From positions 558,001 to 622,000 of the forward strand of contig NZ_JABSNU010000001.1 in NCBI RefSeq assembly GCF_013266735.1: 64,000 nucleotides of DNA, written 5' to 3'. The translations under genes and the position numbers were made by a program. The notes beneath the pieces were generated by a model. The model made no database searches, was not told the origin of the DNA, and saw only the letters and a list, made by a program, of their open reading frames with translations. Each line of letters begins with the position of its first letter. Position 1 is the first letter of the stretch. This document shows, one piece after another, positions 37,733-46,883 of this stretch. Origin of the DNA: Pedobacter foliorum. GTDB lineage: Bacteria > Bacteroidota > Bacteroidia > Sphingobacteriales > Sphingobacteriaceae.

Positions 37733-39598
37733 ATGTGGCCAAATATGAAGTTTTGGAAGCTAGGGGCCAATTGGGGAAAGGGTGCTCCGGATTTTTTTGA
37801 GATGATCAAAAAGCATAGAATCTCTCTTGGACATACCAATGACGGACATGCGAAAAAGGGCGATTTCATAATTATCACTAGAGGTTTTACGGTATATGCT
37901 ATAACTCAGTTATTGGAAGACGCGTCGCCCGCCAGTCTTCGCGGAGAATTGGAGGAGGATTTTATAGAATCAGAGGTCCCCTTTGACGATGATGTGCTTG
38001 TTGCCAAGTCCGTGTGGCATGAGCTTGTGCCCAGAGACCGCTTCTCTTATAATTTGCAGACCGGCATCTGCCAGATTCACAAGCCCGAAATTATCAGCAC
38101 AACTCTTGAATTATATCGCAAATACAAAGAAAATATGGAGATCGAAGAACATTTATCTGTACTCAAGTACAAAAAGCAGATTATCCTCCAGGGTCCTCCC
38201 GGAACTGGCAAAACTAGACTTGCCAAGCAGCTGGGCATTTCGCTGATTTCCGAAACCGTTAAAGACAATGTTTCCCTTGAAGATTTGCAACAGCTTCTTA
38301 CACTAGACTTAGTTGTTGAAACCACCACAAGGTATAATTCATTTACAATTACCAAAGTAAATAATGAAAGTGTCTATATCCATCCAAAGAATGGCATGCA
38401 TAATTATAAAGTCTCTTTAGAAGATATCATCAATTGTGCAAAGGACTTTAAAGCAACCGACCAGATCAAAAAATACGATGCGAAGGGCGTTGGTACATAC
38501 ATTGTCTCATTAGCCAATTATTGCGTCGAACAGCTTTCTTTGGAAAAGCTGAAGGTTATCCAATTCCATCCATCGTTTTCCTACGAAGATTTTGTTCGTG
38601 GTATTGTAACAAGGGCAGAGAATGGTTTGATTTCCTATGAAGTTGAAGACAAAATTCTAGCAAAATTAGCGCAAATTGCGAATGATAATCTCCAACGAAG
38701 TTTGCGCGTTGAAGAGTTGGCAGTAAAACAGAATATGACCGAGGAGAGATTTGATTCCTTCGTAGAAAAAATGCGAGAGGAGATCGATGCTAATGGAAAA
38801 GTTGTGCTCAATAAGAATATCTATCTCAATTCGATTGAAGATGATGCATTTAGGTTCAAAGGCGACAAATGGGAGTATCATAGTGCGGGGCTAAGAATGA
38901 AGTTTTCTGATCTGTTGACCATGTACAATGAGGGTCTAGACGAGAAGGACAAGATCAAAAGGTCTTCCAAGCTCAGTCCATTTCCTAAAGATAAAGCCAT
39001 CTACTATCTAGCAGTGCTAGAGCGATTTGATCAATTCATCAAGAGCACACCGGCAAAACCTGCGCTATCAAAAAAAACTATCAGACACAACTACTGTTTG
39101 ATCATCGATGAAATCAATCGAGCGAACCTTTCATCGGTTTTAGGGGAGCTTATCTATGCTTTGGAATACAGGGGAGAGGTTGTAGAGGGGCTTTATCCCA
39201 AAGACGGGGACAATAGATTAGTGTTGCCGCCCAATCTTTTTATTATCGGGACCATGAATACAGCAGATAGAAGTGTAGGACATATAGATTATGCGATAAG
39301 AAGGCGTTTTGCTTTCTTGGATGTACCTCCAAAAGACTTGAAAGCTTCAATGGGAGAGCGCTTCGACCATGAATTGTATCACAAGGTTGCAGAGTTATTT
39401 AGCCACGAAACCTACCTTTCTCCCGAATTCGACACTAAAGATGTCCAGCTTGGACATTCCTATTTTATCGACCAGTCTCAAATTGGGGGCAGTATGCAGC
39501 TTAGATTGGAACATGAGATTAGGCCGATCCTATTGGAGTATGTTAAGGATGGTATACTCATCGGTGAAGATGTTGTGGAAAAGATAAATCTGTTGTAA
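37733..39598 (+). CDS. mcrB: McrB-type GTP-dependent restriction motor
   Basis: A 621-aa AAA+ protein that forms the motor of type IV (modification-dependent) restriction. The N-terminal ~110 residues (KKGDFIIITRGFTVYAITQLLE) resemble an EVE/PUA-like base-reading domain. The AAA+ part has GPPGTGKT (154-161), Walker B LIIDEINRAN (about 455-464) and the McrB-specific GTMNTADRS (about 506-514) that marks GTP use. An in-frame stop lies just upstream of ATG 37733, which fixes the start. It sits 28 bases after the type ISP gene and 7 bases before McrC. Confidence 0.9.
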   Translation: MWPNMKFWKLGANWGKGAPDFFEMIKKHRISLGHTNDGHAKKGDFIIITRGFTVYAITQLLEDASPASLRGELEEDFIESEVPFDDDVLVAKSVWHELVPRDRFSYNLQTGICQIHKPEIISTTLELYRKYKENMEIEEHLSVLKYKKQIILQGPPGTGKTRLAKQLGISLISETVKDNVSLEDLQQLLTLDLVVETTTRYNSFTITKVNNESVYIHPKNGMHNYKVSLEDIINCAKDFKATDQIKKYDAKGVGTYIVSLANYCVEQLSLEKLKVIQFHPSFSYEDFVRGIVTRAENGLISYEVEDKILAKLAQIANDNLQRSLRVEELAVKQNMTEERFDSFVEKMREEIDANGKVVLNKNIYLNSIEDDAFRFKGDKWEYHSAGLRMKFSDLLTMYNEGLDEKDKIKRSSKLSPFPKDKAIYYLAVLERFDQFIKSTPAKPALSKKTIRHNYCLIIDEINRANLSSVLGELIYALEYRGEVVEGLYPKDGDNRLVLPPNLFIIGTMNTADRSVGHIDYAIRRRFAFLDVPPKDLKASMGERFDHELYHKVAELFSHETYLSPEFDTKDVQLGHSYFIDQSQIGGSMQLRLEHEIRPILLEYVKDGILIGEDVVEKINLL

Positions 39599-39605
39599 GT
39601 AAGCT

Positions 39606-40892
39606 ATGCATCAGTTACTTTATGCTTCTGAACACTACAATGGCCATACTTTTACTGTATGGGAAGAGCTCATTCCATTTTTTTCCAAAGAAACCTATAG
39701 CAAGCCTTTTGGTAAATTAGACGACAAGTTCTGTTTTGAGATTACCCACAACCATGGAATTCTTTCCGTTAATTCTAGCTATTATATTGGGGTCGACTGG
39801 ATCGAAAGGGGGAAAGTGGCTCTTTTTGTCGAGCCCAAGCTCAATGTAAAAAATGAAAACCAGGTCAATTTCATGTCAATGCTAATCGATAGCTTAGATG
39901 CACCAGAAAATATCAGTCACCTTGACGGGCTTTTTGATGTAAACTTCGATGAAACCTGGATTGCCATTCCTCAACAAAAAGACATATTATCGCCGATACT
40001 TGTCGTACAGTTCCTTAAGTTGTTGAAAGGCATTGTCAGAATGGGTCTGAAAAAATCCTATTACACCGTAACAGAAAGCTTAAATAGCAAGATTAGAGGC
40101 AAAATATTGGTAGGCCAACAGATCAAAAAAAATTTACTCCAAAATAGACACACGAGTACTATCTGCCAATATCAGGAATTTGGTTTCAATTTTCCTGAAA
40201 ATCAGTTTCTAAAGACCGTTCTTTCATTTGTTGAAAAATATCTGCATATATCGGACAGCTTTTTTTCCAAACCTCAAAAACGTCAGCTAAACGAAATAAT
40301 TGACTATTGTGCGCCTGCATTTGCCAATGTCGATGAGCTGCAAGATAAGAGAGCTGAGCTGAGGGTCAAAAATAATGTGTTTTTCAAAGATTATGTAGAG
40401 GCGGTCCGTATAGGAAAATTTGTTCTTAAAAGATTTTCTTACAATATCAATAAGCTCAGTGAATCATCTTCTATGACGCCACCTTTCTGGGTCGATATGA
40501 GTAAACTTTTTGAACTTTATGTTTTCGGAAAATTAAAGACAATATTTTCAGGACCAAAGGAGATCACCTATCATGACCACTTTCTCGGTCGTAAAGAAAC
40601 AGATGTCCTGATCCGAGCAAAAGGCTTTGAAGCGGTTGTCGATTGCAAATACAAGCCAAGATATCTGCGCAATAACCCTTCATTGGAGGATATGCGCCAA
40701 CTAGCAGGATATACGCGATTGAAAAGCGTGTATAAAAAACTTAGTATCTCTACAGATGAACTAATCAATGGCCTGATTATTTTTTCTAGCCAAGAGGGCG
40801 AAAAAGACATAAAACGTGAAGATCTCTATAGCACCCCAATCGATGAATATGTAGGATTTTATAAATTGGGAATTGCACTGCCAGAGATCTAA
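39606..40892 (+). CDS. mcrC: McrC-type nuclease subunit
   Basis: A 428-aa partner of McrB that cuts DNA. The N-terminal region binds McrB; the C-terminal PD-(D/E)xK nuclease shows ETDVLI (D333) and VVDCKYK (D345, K347). Family length ~350-450 aa fits. Genes mcrB and mcrC are separated by 7 bases, the normal arrangement. Together they attack DNA with modified cytosine, complementing the type ISP enzyme that attacks unmodified DNA. Confidence 0.9.
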   Translation: MHQLLYASEHYNGHTFTVWEELIPFFSKETYSKPFGKLDDKFCFEITHNHGILSVNSSYYIGVDWIERGKVALFVEPKLNVKNENQVNFMSMLIDSLDAPENISHLDGLFDVNFDETWIAIPQQKDILSPILVVQFLKLLKGIVRMGLKKSYYTVTESLNSKIRGKILVGQQIKKNLLQNRHTSTICQYQEFGFNFPENQFLKTVLSFVEKYLHISDSFFSKPQKRQLNEIIDYCAPAFANVDELQDKRAELRVKNNVFFKDYVEAVRIGKFVLKRFSYNINKLSESSSMTPPFWVDMSKLFELYVFGKLKTIFSGPKEITYHDHFLGRKETDVLIRAKGFEAVVDCKYKPRYLRNNPSLEDMRQLAGYTRLKSVYKKLSISTDELINGLIIFSSQEGEKDIKREDLYSTPIDEYVGFYKLGIALPEI

Positions 40893-41043
40893 TTTTGTCT
40901 GCAAAATTTGATAATCAGAATGTCAATTAGCAGGAGGATTAAAGAACCTTTAAATACTTTCGAAGATGAAAAACTTATATTATTTAGGGTTATGATGAAA
41001 AATCGGTTGTGTTCATCTCTGCGATCTTTTTGTATAGAAATTT

Positions 41044-41734
41044 TTAGGCCAATAACAAAGCCAGGGGAACAGCAATAAAGTTAAAAGCTGCATGCAGTAA
41101 GATGCCATATTTTAATCCATATTTCACCCTAAGGTATCCCATACTCAAACCTCCAAAGATCTGCGAACCAATATATAAAACAAATGATGGGTCAGCCATA
41201 GTCAATTCCTTGGTATTTGCGATGTGTATGTATCCAAACAAAATTGCCGTATAATAAAATAAGAACACATAATATGTTCTGAAGGCTTTCACTTTCCTCA
41301 ATCTTTCTAATTTATCTAAGACCATAACCAACCAGGCCAATCAACAATAAACCAAGACCAATGAAAAATAATACATAGTCATTTTTGATAAAAGTCCATG
41401 CTATAATTGCAATAGAGATCAGGACAAACAAGACACTCCATTTGGGTTTGCGCAGCTGCCATCTAAATAGTAGTTCTTCAGCAACTGGTGCAAATACAAC
41501 ACCCAAGAACATGGCCAGGGGGAACCCAAACTGAAAGAGATCGAATTCTTCATATTCCCTGATCAATTTGAAATGAAGCAGCGAATAATAGGCTATTCCT
41601 ATGAGTGTAGTAAATGCGATATCTAAAACTAATAACCATAACAAATTCTTGCACAGCATTTTCTTGTCCTTACTCAAAACAAGCAACCGTGGGTACTTCA
41701 AATATTGCCAATAGATAGAGAGCGATTCCAACAT
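41044..41734 (-). pseudogene. frameshifted copy of a CPBP-family membrane protease
   Basis: Near-copy of the intact gene at 61949-62641. Frame one (from 41734) reads MLESLSIYWQYLKYPRLLV through EELLFRWQL; the frame then shifts and the rest (KAFRTYYVFLFYYTAILF, FGYIH, HAAFN) is in another frame. Comparing bases, the broken copy lacks two bases at about 41329-41330 (ACCATAACC-AACC against ACCATAACCGCAAC). All three CPBP catalytic motifs survive, so the damage looks recent. The similarity continues beyond the 3' end to about 40945, covering the start of the gene found at 61885. Confidence 0.85.
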
Positions 41735-41775
41735 GTATCAGAAAAACAAAAAAGGGAAAAAAATTAGAAGATCAT

Positions 41776-41879
41776 TGCGAAAAGACCTTCATACATTCGC
41801 CAAAACCAAGGATCTCACGTTCAAGCTCAAAATTCAGCACGACATCAATCCTGATGGTCGTTCCCTCAGCATCTTCAGC
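41776..41879 (-). pseudogene. fragment of the WYL regulator gene
   Basis: About 100 bases nearly identical to 46964-47064, inside the 3' part of the WYL gene, in the same orientation. It encodes on the minus strand AEDAEGTTIRIDVVLNFELE-like residues. It is fused on its left to the CPBP copy and on its right, at base 41879/41880, to a piece of the TetR-type gene. Confidence 0.8.
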
Positions 41880-42156
41880 CACCGTGGTGGCTCAGTTATC
41901 AGACCGTACAGATCAGACGGAAACCGCTGACCTGATGCTGAAAAATGAATGTAAGAAGCTGAAACGGTCTATTCCTAACCATGTACTGAGTCTGATGAAT
42001 GAAACCCAGATCCGCAGTTATTTGAAAACGGTTACAACCAAACTCTCTGAAGCTGCCGACCTATTGTATAATCCAGACCCGAAAGCTTAACCCCGATGCA
42101 GAATTGGTTGTAGACCTACTAAAAAGGGGTTTCCCGTCATTATTTCGATGCCATAC
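41880..42156 (+). pseudogene. second fragment of the TetR-type gene (middle part)
   Basis: Matches 17500-17776, residues ~232-323 of the TetR-type protein: VVAQLSDRT, ADLMLKNECKKLKRSIPN, NETQIRSYLK and AADLLYNP. A one-base change in AATCCAGACCCGAAAGCTTAA shifts the frame and ends it. The fragment stops a few bases before the stop codon of the convergent YobI-like NTPase gene. Confidence 0.85.
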
Positions 42157-42161
42157 CCAAC

Positions 42162-45100
42162 CTAATCCAGTTCAGCTTTCTTAACTTTCAGCGACCCGGT
42201 ATTCGGGTCATGGTATTCCACGATATAACCAAAATCCTTCATTTTGGAAAGCAGTTCCTGATGTAGCGGCGTATCAGCAACATCCAGTTCATTGTACTCG
42301 TCATTGGCCAGGTATGTGTAAATTCCGTCGATCTCCCTTAAGCTGCTCATGAAATCTTCCTCGTTCAGCTGTTCAAACTGGCGGAGCAGAAATTTTACCC
42401 TAGCTTCCTCTGCTACATTGGCGCCCAGAACCGCTTTGGTGATCTCCGCATCAAAATCCTCATCGAGACCCTTGATCGTTTTGAAGACCTCTGTTTTCAG
42501 CACCAGACTCTCTTTGATCTTTTCCGCCTCAAGCTCCCTAAAGATCAGTTCCCTGTTTTCCTCAGTCAGTTGTCTGGAGGCCAGGATATGGCCCAGCGCA
42601 TCTCCACTGAGCTTGTCCAGATCGACCTCATCCATAAAGTCCTGCTGATAGGTTTCAACCAGAATGACATAGGCCCGCTGGGTACTCTGGCTGAGTTCCT
42701 CCAGCAGTTTATTGCTGTAGGCCACTTTCTTGGACCTGATCAGATCCCTGAGTTTGATCTCGTTCAAGCCAGCAATACTGACCGTATCCAATACCTCATC
42801 AAAGCTGTTCAACAGTTTTGAAAAACTGCTGTTGCTCAGGTCCTGATGAAAAAGAACATCCATATAAAACTGGTTTTGAAGTGTGGATGCAACTTCAGAA
42901 AGCACTTCAGTAAGCTTGGTTTTTCCTATGACCGCTGCATTTTTCTGGCGACTGAGAAAATCGATCAGTTCCTTATTGGTCTCTCCAACAGCATGATGAT
43001 AATCAAAAATGTTTTTCCAGGTCGGTTCTATCTTGTTCCTTTCCAGCAGTGGGGTCCACAGCATTTGTGGCACACTGCTAAGTTGCGATAGCACCACCCG
43101 TTGCCTGGATACCAGCTTTTGCTTTTCTCCTGTAGAAATCACCTCTTCAGGCCGGTTATAAAGATCGATGAGTGTATCCTCAGGTTCTGAATGTGTGGAT
43201 TTTCCGCGCAAAAGTACCTGGTCGGCAAAGATTTTAAACTCATCACTCACGTATTTGTTCATCGTTTCTCCACCATAAGCTTTGACCGTTTGGTATGGCA
43301 TGACCGTTAGCATCCGGCCGATATTTTTTTCCTGAAATTGCTTGAAATCCATAAAGTTCATCACACTGGATATGCTCGCAGGATTGAGCGCATAAAGTGC
43401 ATTTTCACTAACCATCTTAAAAAAAGGATCCTGTTCATCGCTTATGCTCAATCTGGTAAAGCGTACGTTGAGCACTTTCAATATCGCCTTGATCTTATCC
43501 AGGCCCCCGCTTTCATCAATCAACTGGCGGAAATGAACCTTTTTCGAAATGTAAGTGCTCAGGCCCTGATCGATATTGAGCGCCTTGATGCCTGAAAGAT
43601 CCGCATGCGTCAGAATCAGCGTCAAATAGCGGTCCTTCAGCTCCGAAGAAGAGCCGGATATGCCGTCCAGGAATTTCCAGAAGCCCGGATAGGCGCTGAT
43701 GAGTACTTCGATGAACTTTTCGGTCTGCTTTTCCTGATCAATAAACTCTTGGATGAAGGCAAAGGCATGTTTCTGCCCATTGCTGAGCTGCTGCAGAAGC
43801 GCCCCCAATTGCGTAGCAAACTGAACACTGTTTTCCAACAAGGTCTCCAGTAGGGAAAAATTTAGCGTCTCGGCCTGCTCAAAATCCCTCAAGCGCAGCT
43901 TGGATGCAACATTCAGTCTTTTATCAATCGAGTAGTTGAACGGCAGGGGACGATGATTGCTCACGCTCAGTACAAACTGCTTATCGCGCGCAGTGAGGCT
44001 CCCTTCATAAAAATGGGAAGTGTAATCATAATAATCCTCATCCAGATAGCCATTGCGGACCAAGTAGACCAGCAGATCATGCTGTAGCAACTCATCTTCC
44101 AGGGCAAGTATTTCCGGTAAGGCGATGATCTGCTTAAAGGTATATTGACTGACCCGTAAGATCTGTTCCAGCATATGTTCCCTTTCCCTTTTCTTGTCCT
44201 CGAGTTCATTGTCCAGCCTGGAGAGCAGCTGGTTTTCCCTTTGCTGTGCGGTTTGGGAGGGATCCACCTCAGTTTCGACATCCTTAAAGGACAAGACCTG
44301 CGTACCAACATTCTGATAGGATAACTGTTTGTATTCAACAAGCAGCTTATAGTAATCATCCTCCAGCAACTGTCGAAAGGTGAGGTTTTGGCCATTGATA
44401 CGAAAGATGGGGAGGTCATCCATGTCGGTCATTTCGATGAGCTTAAAAATGTAGATCGAGCGGAGCTCATGCTTATTGACCGCGATTTCCGATTCAATCT
44501 CTTCAATGCGGACTTTGAGTGCTTTTTGCTTACGCTCCATCTCCGCACTGATCGTCTCCACGAAAAAACCCTTGCGTTTGAAAAAGCCATATACAGTACC
44601 TTCTTGCTTATTGAGCTGGTTAAAGTCCAGTGAAAATTTGTTCTTGTAAACAATCATGCCAAGAAGCCTTTCCGGATCCAGCTGAAACCTGCTCAGGGTG
44701 TTGCGGTAAATCATAAACTCATTAAAGATATTCTTCAAAAGCCGCATGTCATTGATGTAGTAGGAGAGCTCGGCGATCAGGTGCTCGGATACATGCCCCT
44801 TCAAGTCCGTTCCCGCAATGCGCTCCAGGAGCTTTTCCCCGGAATTGGACGCGTTGACCACCGGGATCACCGGAATAATAAAGTCGAAGAACTTGGTCTT
44901 TTCCTCTTCGGTAAAGAGCTCATCCTTGAGTGCAAAGATAAAAACCACCCGCCGGCCAACCTGCCTGGCGTTATTGATGAGGATGTTGAGTTCACGCAGC
45001 TTATCAAAGAGCTTGTTTTCCTCCACGCGGTCCAGGTCTTCCAGGATCACCACATTAAAGCCGGTCTTATCAAAAAAATACACAATCTCATCGAGCCGCT

Positions 45101-45902
45101 TATTCAGGATGGAAGCCTCTTTTTGATCTGCAAACTCGATCTCCCCGCTGCTCAGGTTCAGTTTGTTGAACTGGGAGTAGTTATAGATCCTGAAAATGGT
45201 ATACAGGATAAACAGACTGCCCATAACAAATACCCATAGCGCGATCACAAATAGCAGGTCCTCCTGCTGGGAAAAATAGGCCGACCAGCTTTTGGGCAAT
45301 ACCATTTCCCTGCGCTTGATGAGGTAGAACAGCGATATCCCCCAGAAAAAGCTCATCAGTACCTTAAGCCCCAAGTGATTGCGGGAGAGTTTTTTGATGC
45401 GTTTGAACCTGGAATCGGGGATATCCGAATGCCTGACATGATAAAACATCTGCTGTAGGATACTCACTTCCAGCAGCTCGTTTTCAAACTTGGACTTGTT
45501 AAAGGCGGCCAGGGAAATGTTCAGATATTTATACTCCGGATGCAGCCGCTGAAAAGTCTTGAGGATGGTGCTTTTTCCCGATCCATAGGTGCCGCTCAGG
45601 GCAATGTTCCGGATGGCCTGATGCTGCAAACCATATTCAAGTGCCTCGAGATACGTCGGATTGACCGATTCATCCTCCTCTGCGCTTAAGGGCTCATAAC
45701 CGCTTTTTGAATGCTGTTTGAGCCTGGACTGAAGGGATGCCGCCCAGCGCTGGGCCCATAAAATCAGCCAGCGCAAGATCCGGAGCAGGGAAGCGGTGCT
45801 GCATTCATAGAACCGTTGCAGGATTTCCAAAAGCAATTTGAAATAGGTCATAATGGCCGTAACCACCAGGCAAAATAAGATGATAGCGATAAAATAAGTC
45901 AT
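42162..45902 (-). CDS. large YobI/KAP-type membrane-anchored P-loop NTPase
   Basis: A 1246-aa protein. One transmembrane helix at residues 3-25 and two more at about 180-196 and 217-236 lie either side of the start of a KAP/YobI-like NTPase: Walker A SGTYGSGKST (103-112), Walker B VVILEDLDR (284-292), then VVFIFALKDELF. The remaining ~900 residues are helical with a coiled coil (430-470). YobI-type and KAP NTPases are found in defence islands; function is unproven. GC content is visibly higher than in neighbouring defence genes, suggesting a separate origin. It is alone, with no operon partner. Confidence 0.75.
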   Translation of the reverse strand: MTYFIAIILFCLVVTAIMTYFKLLLEILQRFYECSTASLLRILRWLILWAQRWAASLQSRLKQHSKSGYEPLSAEEDESVNPTYLEALEYGLQHQAIRNIALSGTYGSGKSTILKTFQRLHPEYKYLNISLAAFNKSKFENELLEVSILQQMFYHVRHSDIPDSRFKRIKKLSRNHLGLKVLMSFFWGISLFYLIKRREMVLPKSWSAYFSQQEDLLFVIALWVFVMGSLFILYTIFRIYNYSQFNKLNLSSGEIEFADQKEASILNKRLDEIVYFFDKTGFNVVILEDLDRVEENKLFDKLRELNILINNARQVGRRVVFIFALKDELFTEEEKTKFFDFIIPVIPVVNASNSGEKLLERIAGTDLKGHVSEHLIAELSYYINDMRLLKNIFNEFMIYRNTLSRFQLDPERLLGMIVYKNKFSLDFNQLNKQEGTVYGFFKRKGFFVETISAEMERKQKALKVRIEEIESEIAVNKHELRSIYIFKLIEMTDMDDLPIFRINGQNLTFRQLLEDDYYKLLVEYKQLSYQNVGTQVLSFKDVETEVDPSQTAQQRENQLLSRLDNELEDKKREREHMLEQILRVSQYTFKQIIALPEILALEDELLQHDLLVYLVRNGYLDEDYYDYTSHFYEGSLTARDKQFVLSVSNHRPLPFNYSIDKRLNVASKLRLRDFEQAETLNFSLLETLLENSVQFATQLGALLQQLSNGQKHAFAFIQEFIDQEKQTEKFIEVLISAYPGFWKFLDGISGSSSELKDRYLTLILTHADLSGIKALNIDQGLSTYISKKVHFRQLIDESGGLDKIKAILKVLNVRFTRLSISDEQDPFFKMVSENALYALNPASISSVMNFMDFKQFQEKNIGRMLTVMPYQTVKAYGGETMNKYVSDEFKIFADQVLLRGKSTHSEPEDTLIDLYNRPEEVISTGEKQKLVSRQRVVLSQLSSVPQMLWTPLLERNKIEPTWKNIFDYHHAVGETNKELIDFLSRQKNAAVIGKTKLTEVLSEVASTLQNQFYMDVLFHQDLSNSSFSKLLNSFDEVLDTVSIAGLNEIKLRDLIRSKKVAYSNKLLEELSQSTQRAYVILVETYQQDFMDEVDLDKLSGDALGHILASRQLTEENRELIFRELEAEKIKESLVLKTEVFKTIKGLDEDFDAEITKAVLGANVAEEARVKFLLRQFEQLNEEDFMSSLREIDGIYTYLANDEYNELDVADTPLHQELLSKMKDFGYIVEYHDPNTGSLKVKKAELD

Positions 45903-46127
45903 GGGAAAACGTTAAAAAAGAGAAAGTTTAATTACAGCTGTAAAATGCAAGTGCAGCACCAGAATGGGTCGGGCGACTGTGATCACTATATTTCGTCACG
46001 GCGCCGGGAAAACTTGAATTTCGGATATTTCTTCTTTTAGCTAAAGGAGCCTTGATTGCGTTCATTGTATTCAATTAGATGTTCTAAGATAGCAATAGTT
46101 TCTAATCTATCGCATCAAACGATCTGA

Positions 46128-46394
46128 GGCATTCCAAAGTGCAAGCTTCATGTTATTTACCAGGATAGTAAATACATAGGCGACCGTTTTGGGGCAGATC
46201 TCAAACGTGAAACGACACATACTTTAGTCAGAAAACTGATTAAGAGGGGAACACATGCAGATAGATATGAAGTAATAAATTTTCTGAGAACCAAGTGCAA
46301 GATACAGATCGGATTTTGTGATACCAACCGAGGTGCCGAGGCGCTCGAGGCAATCGCTATCTTCATATTAAATCCAGAGCTCAACCGACTCTAG
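46128..46394 (+). pseudogene. 5'-truncated reading frame, possibly GIY-YIG-like
   Basis: An open frame of 88 codons without a start codon, opened by a stop at 46125 and closed by TAG at 46392-46394. Coding-like parts are VIYQDSKYIGDRFGADLKRE, HTLVRKLIKRG and RGAEALEAIAIFILNPELNR. The pairing of IY and YIG with DLKR recalls GIY-YIG nucleases, but this is weak. It is probably the 3' remnant of a gene whose front end was lost. Confidence 0.4.
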
Positions 46395-46449
46395 ATATTT
46401 ATATATTAAATCAAATCAATTGTGAATTATAACTAATTTATTTTAACAT

Positions 46450-46845
46450 ATGCAACTCAACTACGAATCTGAAAAATACCAGCCATTTACGGAAATTAAC
46501 GGCATTACATTTAAGCGGAAATTGGAAAATGAAACGGCTTTCGACGGAATCGTAAAGATTTACAGTATTGAAACGAGTTCCAGTAAGCTCAATCAATTAC
46601 TAATGGGGAAATTCTTTGGCAGCTTTTTCTTTTCATCAGGGAAAGGTATATTTCTCCGAATGTTTGACGGAAAAGATTCTTGGCCAAACACAAATCTGAT
46701 ATTCATCAATCTAGAGGATATCGTACTAGAAAAAATTAAAAAGACACGCTCATCCTGGGACGTTTGGATGGCTAATGATCTAGGAGATGGAAAATATTCA
46801 ATCGATATTTCCCCCGATCAAAGTATCGAATATCAAACTCGTTAA
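46450..46845 (+). CDS. hypothetical protein, 131 aa
   Basis: Small soluble protein without recognised domain. It is rich in beta-strand and aromatic residues (FFGSFFFSSGKGIFLRMFDG) and ends with KYSIDISPDQSIEYQTR. Its stop lies 39 bases before the convergent WYL gene end. A tail of a damaged module or a polymorphic-toxin immunity protein is possible. The start ATG at 46450 has an AT-rich leader. Confidence 0.5.
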   Translation: MQLNYESEKYQPFTEINGITFKRKLENETAFDGIVKIYSIETSSSKLNQLLMGKFFGSFFFSSGKGIFLRMFDGKDSWPNTNLIFINLEDIVLEKIKKTRSSWDVWMANDLGDGKYSIDISPDQSIEYQTR

Positions 46846-46883
46846 CCCCTGTGTTAAGCAAATTGAAGATATTAAAAAATAAT

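Noticed and set aside
41312-41734. Two separate small membrane genes at 41044-41340 and 41312-41734
   Set aside because: Comparison with 61949-62641 shows they are one gene split by a two-base deletion.
46396-46440. Short repeat with 57640-57675 (AATCAATTGNGAATTATA)
   Set aside because: Only about 25 AT-rich bases are shared; this can be chance or a promoter-like motif and does not support a mobile element.
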